Shown: piece after piece, positions 31,186 to 39,400 of the stretch | How the letters are laid out: every line of letters starts with the position of its first letter | How positions within the stretch are numbered: the stretch's first letter is position 1 | Made by a program: the position numbers and the translations under genes | The notes under the pieces: generated by a model | Databases searched by the model: none | The model's input: the letters and a program-made list of their open reading frames with translations, nothing else | What the model was told of the DNA's origin: nothing | Assembly (NCBI GenBank): GCA_910589165.1 | Contig: CAJUSP010000001.1 | Span: 160,781 to 224,780, forward strand | DNA: 64,000 nt | Direction of reading: 5' to 3' | Source: an uncultured Adlercreutzia sp. | Lineage (GTDB): Bacteria; Actinomycetota; Coriobacteriia; Coriobacteriales; Eggerthellaceae

Positions 31186-31587
31186 ATGGCAAAGCAAGAA
31201 CCCTCCGTCGATCAGTGGCTGCGCGAGGCCAAGGCCGATCCGGCCGCTGCCCAGTGCGGCATGTTCCTTACCCATAACGGCGTGGTGCGCGTGACGCCGA
31301 AGGCCCAGGTGCGCGAAGGCGTGGAGGGTCTGGGCGACGTGGTGGCCGTCGAGTTCTCCTACGACGCCGAGGGCCTGGCCGCCGCCGAGGCCGAAGCGCT
31401 CACCTGGCCCGGCGTCTATTACGTGCGCACCTGGCTGAACGAGGGCCGCTGCGAGGTGGGCGACTCGCTCATGTACGTGCTCATCGGCGCGGATATCCGC
31501 CCCAACTGCATCGACGCCCTGCAGAAGCTCGTCGGCCACATCAAGAACAACCTGGTGGTGGAAAAGGAAGTCTTCGCCGCAGCCTAG
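31186..31587 (+). CDS. MoaE-like molybdopterin synthase catalytic subunit family protein
   Basis: MoaE converts precursor Z to molybdopterin using thiocarboxylated MoaD. This 133-residue product matches in the C-terminal half: VRTWLNEGRCEVGDSLMYVLIGADIRPNCIDALQKLVGHIKNNLVVEKEVF. That order fits the G-E-x-x-x-G-D, (S/A)xHR-like and helix-K-x6-K blocks of MoaE. Lys120 and Lys127 correspond in spacing and position to the active-site Lys119 and Lys126 of E. coli MoaE. The usual HR of the central block is altered (ADIRP). No moaD, moaA or moaC is nearby, so it is an isolated member or a diverged paralogue. GAAAGG precedes the ATG. Confidence 0.75.
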   Translation: MAKQEPSVDQWLREAKADPAAAQCGMFLTHNGVVRVTPKAQVREGVEGLGDVVAVEFSYDAEGLAAAEAEALTWPGVYYVRTWLNEGRCEVGDSLMYVLIGADIRPNCIDALQKLVGHIKNNLVVEKEVFAAA

Positions 31588-31624
31588 CCAAGAGGCGCTG
31601 CTTTGTTCGCCGGCGAGCGGGTAT

Positions 31625-31650
31625 GGCAAAACAGGGGGATTTGCTGCGGG
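31625..31650 (+). repeat. Partial unit of the GGCAAAA...TTTGCTGCGG intergenic repeat
   Basis: GGCAAAA followed by a G-run and TTTGCTGCGGG matches one arm of the palindrome at 3793-3857. Here only a single, non-palindromic unit is present, between the moaE-like gene and the next. Confidence 0.6.
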
Positions 31651-31724
31651 CGGGTGCGGTTTGCGGGGAAACCGCTATGATGGAAGCACGAGCAATTGAT
31701 GGCCCTCGGAAGAAAGGGAGCCCT

Positions 31725-32042
31725 ATGGGTAAAAAGGACGTGGAAGCCCTCGAGATCACCGTCGAGGAGCTGCCGGCCTACTTGCACGCGAACCATTCCG
31801 TCTACATGGAGGTGGCCGACGGGCTGTACTACTTGACCGACGTGAACGACCGCTACTGGCGCGCTCAGGACACCAACCAGTTCAATGAGAAGGGTCACTA
31901 CGTCGATTGCAGCGCGCTCGTGCCCACCATCGCCGAATTCTTGGAGCTGCCCTTCTGCGACGGCAAATCGGTGCAGGACCTGTTCGCCGAGGCCACGTTC
32001 TACGCTTCTGGCGACGGCAAGGACATGCCTGAAAATTTTTAA
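31725..32042 (+). CDS. Small acidic cytoplasmic protein of unknown function (105 aa)
   Basis: The product is soluble and acidic with no signal or transmembrane segment. Its middle (HSVYMEVADGLYYLTDVNDRYWRAQDTNQFNEKGHYVDCSALVPTIAEFLEL shortened here to key parts: VYMEVADGLYYLTDV and WRAQDT) alternates aromatic and acidic residues and looks folded rather than disordered. I recognise no family. The ATG at 31725 has GAAAGGGAG upstream; a longer in-frame start at 31623 would read through the repeat unit. A TATGAT at about 31675 may be its -10. Confidence 0.65.
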   Translation: MGKKDVEALEITVEELPAYLHANHSVYMEVADGLYYLTDVNDRYWRAQDTNQFNEKGHYVDCSALVPTIAEFLELPFCDGKSVQDLFAEATFYASGDGKDMPENF

Positions 32043-32093
32043 TCTCTGAGCGGCCGGCTTTCCGGAACGCAGGGAATGTGCAGACTTACAACG

Positions 32094-32124
32094 ACGGCGC
32101 AGTGATGCGCCGTTGTGCTATGAT
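32094..32124 (+). promoter_or_regulatory. Extended -10 promoter with upstream hairpin before mrp
   Basis: TGCTATGAT (32116-32124) is an extended -10 element. Overlapping the -35 zone, ACGGCGCA (32094-32101) pairs perfectly with 32106-32113 across GTGA; this may be an operator or the end of the preceding transcript. Confidence 0.45.
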
Positions 32125-32187
32125 GCCCAACGAACTTACTTGGGGGCGGCGGAAAGCCGCTGAACAGAGACGAGAAAGAGGAAAACT

Positions 32188-33048
32188 ATGGCAGAAGAAT
32201 GCTCCCACGAGTGCTCCAGCTGCGGCGTGTCCGGCTGCGGCGACCGTACGGCTGAGTCCGGCCCCTCCACGCTGGCGCCGAACAAGCGCACCAACGTCAA
32301 GCACGTCATCGGCGTGGTGTCCGGCAAGGGCGGCGTGGGCAAGTCGCTGGTGACGAGCCTGCTTGCCTCCGAGATGAACAAGCGCGGGCACAAGGTGGCC
32401 ATTCTGGATGCCGACATCACCGGCCCCTCCATCCCGAAGTCCTTCGGCGTGGACAGCCGCCTGACGGCCGACGCCGACGGCATCAACCCGGCGAAGTCGG
32501 CCAGCGGCATCGAGGTCATGTCCGTGAACCTCATGCTTCCCGAGGGCGATATGCCCGTGGCCTGGCGCGGCCCGGTAGTGACTGGCGCCATCAAGCAGTT
32601 CTGGCAGGAAGTGAACTGGGGCGATGTCGACTACATGTTCGTCGACATGCCTCCGGGAACCTCGGATGTGTTCCTGACGGTGTTCCAGTCGCTGCCGGTG
32701 GACGGCATTGTCACGGTGTCGGCCCCGCAGGAGCTCGTGGCCATGATCGTGGGCAAGGCCGTGAACCTGGCCAAGTCGCTGGAGGTGCCGGTGGTGGGCC
32801 TGGTGGAGAACATGGCCTACTTCAAGTGCGACGACTGCGGCAAAGAGCACCACATCTTCGGCGAGCCCCAGGGCGCGGCCGTGGCCGAGAAGTACGGTAT
32901 CCCGTCGGTGGCCACGCTGCCCATGGACCCGAAGTTCGCCCGCCTGGTGGACGAGGGCAAGGTAGAGGCCTACAACGTGGAAGGCGCGCTCGACGGCATC
33001 ATCGACCAGATCGAGGTAACCGCCGCCATGGCCGAGGCCACCGCCTAG
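32188..33048 (+). CDS. Mrp/NBP35-family P-loop ATPase, Fe-S cluster carrier
   Basis: Mrp/NBP35 proteins hold and transfer Fe-S clusters with ATP binding. The 286-residue product has an N-terminal Cys cluster (Cys5, Cys9, Cys12, Cys17), as in NBP35-type members. The deviant Walker A GKGGVGKS is at residues 46-53. AILDADITGPSIPK, VDYMFVDMPPGTSDV (Walker B) and the C-terminal metal-binding pair YFKCDDCGK complete the set. Having both Cys sites supports a bridging cluster at the dimer interface plus an N-terminal cluster. It is a monocistron with its own promoter and terminator. Confidence 0.92.
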   Translation: MAEECSHECSSCGVSGCGDRTAESGPSTLAPNKRTNVKHVIGVVSGKGGVGKSLVTSLLASEMNKRGHKVAILDADITGPSIPKSFGVDSRLTADADGINPAKSASGIEVMSVNLMLPEGDMPVAWRGPVVTGAIKQFWQEVNWGDVDYMFVDMPPGTSDVFLTVFQSLPVDGIVTVSAPQELVAMIVGKAVNLAKSLEVPVVGLVENMAYFKCDDCGKEHHIFGEPQGAAVAEKYGIPSVATLPMDPKFARLVDEGKVEAYNVEGALDGIIDQIEVTAAMAEATA

Positions 33049-33083
33049 CTGAGCGACAGCTCCCCAGCATCAAGCACAAGCCG

Positions 33084-33114
33084 AAAGCGCCCGCAGCTCT
33101 GCGGGCGCTTTTTT
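33084..33114 (+). terminator. Rho-independent terminator of mrp
   Basis: AAAGCGCCCGCA pairs with TGCGGGCGCTTT across a short loop, followed by a T-run (33109-33114). Confidence 0.9.
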
Positions 33115-33147
33115 GTGCCGCGGAAGAGGGCGGGCACCCGCGTTGAC

Positions 33148-33211
33148 TTCGCGAAACGTATGTCCGAGGGTGTGAAATGCAGGGTCGCGGAAGGGTGCGT
33201 TTCGGTAGGAT
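33148..33211 (+). promoter_or_regulatory. Shared upstream element of LxxTGD surface genes, copy 1 (protease)
   Basis: TTCGCGAAACG starts at 33148, followed by a conserved block ending AATGCAG, then GTTTCGGTAGGAT starting at 33199. CGAAACG and CGTTTCG form an inverted pair. The same arrangement, with the same 51-base offset, occurs before the 36417 gene; the first half also occurs before 42259. A TTGACT (33143-33148) lies just upstream. Confidence 0.7.
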
Positions 33212-33334
33212 AAAGGCTGATACACGCCAGCTGCGACCTGATAGTCGGTCGGCAGCTGAAACTACCGACGCCCAAGGGCCATCGGGGCAACCGTGCCGCC
33301 GATGCGCTACCGCATAACACCGAGGAGGCTCCCC

Positions 33335-35545
33335 GTGCCCCGCTGCCACATATATCGCGCTCAATCGTCCGGTGCCGGCCGGAACTGCCGGCACCGGCTG
33401 CCGCGCGGCCTGGCGGCCGTCTTCCTGGCGTGCGCCCTGACCGTTGCCCCGCTGGCTGCCTCGGCCGCCGAGGGCGAAAGCTCCACGCCGGCGCAGGTGT
33501 GGGCCGATCGCCTGACGGTGGTGAAGCCCGATTCGCCCCTCGCAACGCCCAAGGGCGTCTTGCATGGAACGACGAAATCCGACGCGTCTGCGGCAGTCCC
33601 GTTAGCGGCCGCCGCGCTGCCCGACAAATACGATCTGCGCGACTACGATCTCTCCACCTCGGTAAAGAGCCAAGGGTTTTTCGGCACCTGCTGGGCCTTC
33701 GGCGATGCGGCGGCGTTCGAGAGCGGACTGCTTAAGCAGCGGGGCGGCGACCCCGCCAAAGTCGATTTGTCCGAACTGCAGCTGGCTACGTTCGTCGATT
33801 GGGTTGCCACCGAGGAGGAGGCGGCTGCGCTGGGGGCGCCCGGGCAGGCTGGCGAAGGGGTGCGATTCGAAGGCTGCTCGTCGCTCGATTACGGGGCAAA
33901 CTGCCTAACGACTCTGAGCTTGCTCTCGCGAGGCACCGGCTTTGTCGACGAGGCCGAGGCGCCCTACCGCAACAAGGAGGGCGAGCTCCGTACCGGTCCC
34001 GTGCTAGGTTGGGACGGCGAACAGCACGAGTATTCGCAGTGGTCTTCCGAAGGCGATTGGTCGGTCGACCGGTCGCTGGCCACCAAGCAGACTTACCAGC
34101 TTCAGGCGATGGGCGGGGGCTTCATCGAGTCTGTTGCCGTAGCGGAGCTCGCGCAGTTCGCGGACTATGCCGTCGCAAACCCCGATGCCTATGTGTCCGA
34201 CCCCTCCTACATCGACGCCATGAAGGCGGCCATGATGGAGCATGGCGCGCTTGCCATCAGCTATTGCGCCGCCAACGCGACCTTCGGCGAAGAGACGGTC
34301 AACCTCGACGAGTACACCAACGAAGAGAACGGGGCGATTTTTGTCGACAAGCCCCTTCTGCCCGACCACACCATCGTCGCTGTCGGCTGGGACGACAGCT
34401 TCAGCAAGGAGAACTTCGCCGGGGAGCACCAGCCCCCTGCCGACGGTGCCTGGATTCTGAAGAACAGCTGGGGTAGCGACCCAGGCGCCAAGGGCAACGT
34501 CTGCTACTGGGGCATTGACGGCACAGGGTATTTCTACCTGTCCTATTACGACGCCACGCTCGAGGAGTACCACTGGCTCGACCCGGTTGATGAGGCTTCC
34601 GAAACGTCGCTGATACTTCAGCACGACTTGCTTGGCGCGGCGATGGGAACCAGCGGCGTGGTGGCAGCGAACGAGCCAATGGCCGGTGCAAATGTGTTCG
34701 TGGCTCAGGAAGATATGGAGCTTTCCGCGACAACGGCATACGTCGGCTTGGCGGACGCTGAAATCGCTGTGGAAGTGTACCTGCTTGCGTCCGATTGGGG
34801 CACGCCGACTGACGGTATCCTGGTGGCGCAGAAAACGCATCGAACCACCGATGAAACCTACCTGCGCATCGAGTTGGACGAGCCGGTGGCCATTGCCGCG
34901 GGGCAGCCGTTCTCTATCGTGCAGACGCAGTGGTCGACAGCCGCCGGGGAGAAGACGTGGCTTGCAGCGGTGGAGGCAGCATATACGGAGACGCTCAACG
35001 AGGGAACCGAGGATGAGGTTTCCATGGGTGCCACAGCGGTTGTCAATCCGGGGGAGAGCTATATGTACGATGCCGAGGGATGGATCGACGTGCGCGACGT
35101 GTATAGCGAACTCGACGAGCCGGACGCCCGAAGTGACGATGAGGACACCTACGGCAACATCATGATCAAGGCCCTGGGGAATCCCGCGCAGCTGGTCGAG
35201 GGCGAGGGCGTGTATGTGGCCCCCGCCGAGCCCGGTGGGGATGCGGGCTCGGGCGACGGCGACGCGGGCACGGGCGAGAACCCGCCGTCCGGCGAAGCCG
35301 ACGCGGGGGCCGAAGAGCCCGGCAATAAGGGCGAGGAAGGTGCCCCCTCGGCGAAGGACGACGGGGAAGAGCCGGCGAAGAAGGCGACGGCAGAAGGCGC
35401 CCGCAAATCCGGCGAGCCCCTGGCCCAGACGGGCGATGCCGCCCCCGCCGTGCGCCCCGTCGCCACCCTGGCCCTGGCGGCGCTGGCAGCCGCCGCCCTA
35501 GCCCTGCGCCACCGCCGTACGGCCCCGCGCGAGACGCTTTCGTAG
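33335..35545 (+). CDS. Surface-anchored C1 (papain-like) cysteine protease with lectin-like domain and LAQTGD anchor
   Basis: The 736-residue protein has a signal peptide (AAVFLACALTVAPLAASAA). The C1 peptidase domain carries Gln113, Cys119 (SQGFFGTCWAFGDA), His345 (PDHTIVAVGWDD) and Asn377 (ILKNSWGS), a complete papain tetrad. Residues ~420-620 resemble the lectin-like domain often fused to bacterial C1 proteases (VAANEPMAGANVFVAQED, AYVGLADAEIAVEVYLLASD). A Gly/Ala/Asp/Glu-rich wall-spanning linker follows. The anchor is LAQTGD (from residue 696), a hydrophobic helix and a basic tail, a sortase signal with an LxxTG motif lacking the usual Pro. The GTG at 33335 is set by GAGGAGG; earlier in-frame starts lack this. 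It probably cleaves host or bacterial surface proteins; substrate unknown. Confidence 0.9.
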   Translation: MPRCHIYRAQSSGAGRNCRHRLPRGLAAVFLACALTVAPLAASAAEGESSTPAQVWADRLTVVKPDSPLATPKGVLHGTTKSDASAAVPLAAAALPDKYDLRDYDLSTSVKSQGFFGTCWAFGDAAAFESGLLKQRGGDPAKVDLSELQLATFVDWVATEEEAAALGAPGQAGEGVRFEGCSSLDYGANCLTTLSLLSRGTGFVDEAEAPYRNKEGELRTGPVLGWDGEQHEYSQWSSEGDWSVDRSLATKQTYQLQAMGGGFIESVAVAELAQFADYAVANPDAYVSDPSYIDAMKAAMMEHGALAISYCAANATFGEETVNLDEYTNEENGAIFVDKPLLPDHTIVAVGWDDSFSKENFAGEHQPPADGAWILKNSWGSDPGAKGNVCYWGIDGTGYFYLSYYDATLEEYHWLDPVDEASETSLILQHDLLGAAMGTSGVVAANEPMAGANVFVAQEDMELSATTAYVGLADAEIAVEVYLLASDWGTPTDGILVAQKTHRTTDETYLRIELDEPVAIAAGQPFSIVQTQWSTAAGEKTWLAAVEAAYTETLNEGTEDEVSMGATAVVNPGESYMYDAEGWIDVRDVYSELDEPDARSDDEDTYGNIMIKALGNPAQLVEGEGVYVAPAEPGGDAGSGDGDAGTGENPPSGEADAGAEEPGNKGEEGAPSAKDDGEEPAKKATAEGARKSGEPLAQTGDAAPAVRPVATLALAALAAAALALRHRRTAPRETLS

Positions 35546-35569
35546 GGCAAGAGCTTTGCCCTTGCCGCC
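35541..35569. repeat. Half-element related to the 28616 fold-back family
   Basis: Starting in the protease stop codon, CGTAGGGCAAG...GCCCTTGCCGCC matches the right arm at 28663-28691 apart from four internal bases. GGGCAA/TTGCCC within it can form a small hairpin. The partner arm is absent. Confidence 0.6.
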
Positions 35570-35604
35570 CCGCCCCAAAAGACGGTGCCGTCCGCTACAA
35601 TATG

Positions 35605-35954
35605 TCCGAACGGGCATAGCGACCGATGCGCTTAGTCGCGAGATCGACGGGCTCGTTTCGGAGTACAACCGCGACAGGAAGTGGGTGGGCCGCGTGATCA
35701 CGTTCGAGCAGGATGCCGAGATGCGCTGCCGCTGGGCGGCCGACCGCGCCCGCGAGGAGGGTATCGCGACTGGGATAGAGCAGGGCATCGAGCAGGGCAT
35801 CGAGCAGGGCATCGAGCAGGGCATCGAGCAGGGCGAGGATCGCTCTTCGCGGCTGGCGGCGCTGCTCGCCGAGGCGGGTCGGACGGATGATATCGTGCGT
35901 GCCGCCTCCGACCGCGCCTTTCGTGAGGCGTTGTTCGCCGAGCTTGGCATCTAG
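35605..35954 (+). pseudogene. Remnant of an Rpn/PD-(D/E)XK-type nuclease (C-terminal part only)
   Basis: The readable part (ALSREIDGLVSEYNRDRKWVG..., key blocks VGRVITFEQDAEMRCRW and RAREEGIATGIEQG) matches the C-terminal end of Rpn/PDDEXK_2-family proteins, which typically finish with an EEG-rich repeat helix. The catalytic PD-(D/E)xK domain is missing, and there is no plausible start codon or ribosome binding site before about residue 45. Translation from the upstream TTG would begin inside the fold-back half-element. It is therefore most likely a 5'-truncated remnant, possibly cut by the element at 35541. Confidence 0.65.
35772..35831 (+). repeat. 12-base tandem repeat, five units
   Basis: Units of GGCATCGAGCAG (first unit GGGATAGAGCAG) encode repeated Gly-Ile-Glu-Gln in the Rpn remnant. 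Perfect units are prone to slipped-strand length change. Confidence 0.9.
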
Positions 35955-36047
35955 GTTGCACTTCCGAGGAGGCAACTTCTCTGGACTCCGTTCGTTGCCT
36001 GCGAGCGGGTTGACGGCACCCTTGCGAAACTTTTTCAAAAAAGTTCT

Positions 36048-36077
36048 TGCGTCGGGGAGCCGTTATGCTAATATAGT
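36048..36077 (+). promoter_or_regulatory. Promoter of tRNA-Ala
   Basis: TTGCGT (36048-36053) and TATAGT (36072-36077) are separated by 18 bases. An A/T-rich stretch (CTTTTTCAAAAAAG) directly upstream could act as an UP element or small hairpin. Confidence 0.6.
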
Positions 36078-36091
36078 CCTCGCACTTTTTC

Positions 36092-36167
36092 GGGGCCTTA
36101 GCTCAGCTGGGAGAGCGCATGGCTGGCAGCCATGAGGTCAGGGGTTCGATCCCCCTAGGCTCCACCA
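36092..36167 (+). tRNA. tRNA-Ala (GGC)
   Basis: A 76-base cloverleaf with CCA encoded. The acceptor stem GGGGCCT/AGGCTCC contains the G3-U70 wobble pair that identifies alanine tRNAs. The anticodon loop CTGGCAG gives GGC, decoding GCC/GCU. The D-arm (GCTCAGCTGGGAGAGC) and T-arm (GGGGTTCGATCCCC) are standard. Confidence 0.98.
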
Positions 36168-36175
36168 AATTTTAT

Positions 36176-36207
36176 CGAGCGTCTACTTCGGTAGGCGCTC
36201 GTTTTTT
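36176..36207 (+). terminator. Terminator of tRNA-Ala
   Basis: CGAGCG-CTAC pairs with GTAG-CGCTCG around a TTCG tetraloop and is followed by six T. Confidence 0.9.
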
Positions 36208-36241
36208 GTTGCCTGCGGAAGGGCAGCTTATTGACGCTGAG

Positions 36242-36305
36242 TTCGCGAAACGTATGGTTCGGGGTGTGGAATGCAGGCTCCCCGGGGTGCGGGTTTCGGT
36301 AGGAT
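36242..36305 (+). promoter_or_regulatory. Shared upstream element of LxxTGD surface genes, copy 2
   Basis: TTCGCGAAACGTATGG starts at 36242, with GGGTGTGGAATGCAGG following. GTTTCGGTAGGAT starts at 36293, exactly 51 bases downstream as in copy 1. A TTGACG lies 11 bases upstream (36231). It sits just after the tRNA-Ala terminator and 112 bases before the start codon. Confidence 0.7.
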
Positions 36306-36416
36306 TACTTTGAATATGCGAAGGCGGGGCGCTCGGTGAGAGGGGCGCGCCGCTGCAAGAGGGGCGCCACCAGCGGGAAGGCGCCTTGAAGTGCTTCGGA
36401 GAGAAGGAGCCTGCCG

Positions 36417-39400
36417 ATGAGTACGCGAACGATGGAAAGCGGGAAGAGGCGCCGGGCAGCGGCGGGAAGGGCGGCCCTTGCGCTGGTGCTCGCCCTGGGC
36501 CTGGGGCTGCCGGTGGCGGCCTTCGGCACCGGGGAAGGATCTGCGACGTCCTTCGGCGAGGAGCTGTCGGACGTGCCCGGGCCCGCAGAGAACGCGGGAG
36601 CGCTGGCGACAGCAGCGGATGAAGGCGCCGGCTCGGCCGGGAAGGCCGGCAGCGGGACTGGCACGACCGGAGAAGCTGACGAGAACGCCGGCGTGGCCGG
36701 GAAGACTGGGGGCAGCGCTGCCCCGACGGGAGAAACTGACGGGGCGGCGGGCGAAGGCGCCGACGCGGGCCTTGGGGATGGCGCTTCCGGGGAGAAGGAG
36801 CCCGCACGCGACGGCGGCTCCGACAATGCGAGCGCAGGTGGCGAGCTCGCGACGGTCGACGCCGACGGGGCACCGGCCGCCGCGCCGGCCGGGGTGCAGG
36901 CGGCACCCCTCGATGCGGCGACGACGGTGAAGGTCGGCGAGCAGCTGTACCTCAAGGAGCAGAACGGCCGGACGACCTACTCCACCGAGGCCGGCGGCGC
37001 GAATCCGACGGTCTACACGGGCCCCATCGCCCTGGAGTTCACCGGCAGCAGCGCGTCTGTGACCGTGGAGGGTGCCGCGAACATCGTCATCGCCAAGGAC
37101 GCCTCGCTCACGGGCGCCAACGGCGGCCCCGTCTTCGACTTCAAGTCGGGCGCCTCCACTCTCACCATCGCTGAGGGTGCCGACGTCTCGCTGACCGGCG
37201 CCGACGGCTACGCCGCCATAAGGGTGATCGAGGGCGCCAGCTTGACGCTTTTGGGCGCCGGCAGCCTGCAGGTGACGGGCGGAGATGACAGTCCGGCCAT
37301 TGGTCTGGGAAACTACGATTACGATTCGTTTGGCACCGTGCGCCTGGCCATGACGGGAAGCTTGCAGCTTCAGGGTGCGGGCTATGCGCCGGCGATGGGT
37401 GACATTATCGGGGACGGTCTTTCCGGCATGGTGGAAATCTGCGCCGGCTCTCCGGAACTCGCTTCGGGAAACAGTTGGGATGGCTCGCCGATCAATGCCG
37501 ATCGGGCAACGGTGACGGGCGGCAACTTCGTCTTGCCGACTCAAACTGATCCCGAGTTGAAGGGCACCTACAAGACCGGTCCGGCGAATGAATTCGCAGT
37601 GACCAGCGTTCAGCTGGCCGGACTTCCTGCGGGGACCGACCTCACGAAAGCTGGCCTTGTTATCGGAGATGACGCCGTTTTCGACCCGGGCTTTTTCGCC
37701 GTCGGCGAGGATGGCACATCAACCGGATACAACGTGATCGGCTTCAACCCGCTGGCCGAGGGCGCCGCGCCCCGCGTGTACCTGCCTGCGTCGGAAAGCG
37801 TGAAGGCAGGCGCGAAAGTCCAGTTCATGTTGGGTGACGATCTGTACGATGGCGTTCTGGAAACCGATGGGGAGGGGCTGAAGGTCACTCTGCTGTACTT
37901 CCCGAAGGACTACGTGGAAACGGGCGAAGAGAATCCGACGGTAGATATATCTCGTGCTCATGAGGGAATTCAGTTGAGGAATGAGAGGGGCCTTCAAAAA
38001 CAGTATTGGTCAGATCGCCTGAAGGGTTGGGTCAATTACCGCGGCGTTCTAACGATCACGGGAACTGTGAATGTGTCGCCTCTGGCAAATGCCGGGATTG
38101 AGGTTGTCTCGGGATCTCATACGGTCAATCTTAGGAATACTACGATATCGACAAGTTTCATCCCGGCCATATCGGTGCAAAGCGGAGCAAGCGTTGAGTT
38201 CGTTCTGTTCGGCTCGAACAAACTAGAGACGGGCGAGGAAAGGTATAGAGAGGCGTTGCCTACCGTATATATCGCAGAAAACGCCACGTGCACCTTATCT
38301 GGCAAAGGAAAGCTAACGGTGAGCAACACCAATCGGCCAGACTCTCATGATGAATTCTCTGCAGCTACTATCGGCAGCGGAGGCTCTAACAGATACGGCG
38401 AGGCTTCGTATGCAAACGGGGGAACGTTCATCATGCGTAGCGGTACGCTCGAGGTGGAAACATTCATGCCCTTATCTCCTGCTATCGGCGCTGGTTGCGG
38501 TGCTACGTTCGAGTCGGTGATCATTGCGGGCGGGAAGCTTGTTACGCATGGTTCCTGGTTTCCCATTGGCGGAGGCCCGCAGTTTTCGGATCGGAGCTCG
38601 GAGGGGCTGGTTCGCTCGGTGCTGGTTACGGGAGGCACCTTGGACATGACCGACGGGCCAAGTTTCAATGAGTGCCTATTCAATAAGGTCGAGTCCCTCG
38701 TAATCACAGGTGGATCGGTGATAGGTCCTGATGGGGCGATCGGCCAGACGGCCGCCCAGGCGGTTGCGGCGCCGTTGAGCGCGATGGCGTTTGATGCGCC
38801 GGTGAGTGACTCGGCGGTCTCGCTGGCGGATGATGGGGGAGCGGTAGCGCTCGCGGAAGAGGGCAGCGCCGACGTCGACGCCGATGGCGTGGCCGACGCT
38901 GACGACGGCTCCTCCGGGATCGACGACGATTTCGAGGGCGATTTCGACGATGATTTCGAGGGCGAGGCCGACCCGGCGGTGCCGGTGAACGCGTTCGGGG
39001 AGGAGCTCGTGCCTGTGACGTTCACGGGGCTGCCGGCCGACACGAACCTGGCCGACATCGGCTTCCACATCGTGAACATCGACCTGAACGAAACCGAGCG
39101 CGGCCTGGGAGACCCCGTGGCCGTCAACGAGTACGGCGTCTACGACGTGGTCACCACCGACGACGGCTCCATGGCCTTCTACCTCACCAACGGGCAAGCC
39201 TACCGGCGCCTGGTGCTGGCCGCCTGGGACGGCGGCACCTATGCGGGCATGATCGCCCCGGACGCCGACGGCGCCATGGCCTGCGCGATGCGACCCACCG
39301 ACGCGACGCTGTTCTACGAGGGGCACACCTTCGAGGACGGCTGGCTGTGCGAGGACGCGGACATCTTCTGGGCCACCGACGGCTCCATTACTGGAAGCGA

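Noticed and set aside
35772..35831. Short tandem units considered as a CRISPR or regulatory iteron array
   Set aside because: Units are directly adjacent with no spacers and code for Gly-Ile-Glu-Gln in the nuclease remnant.
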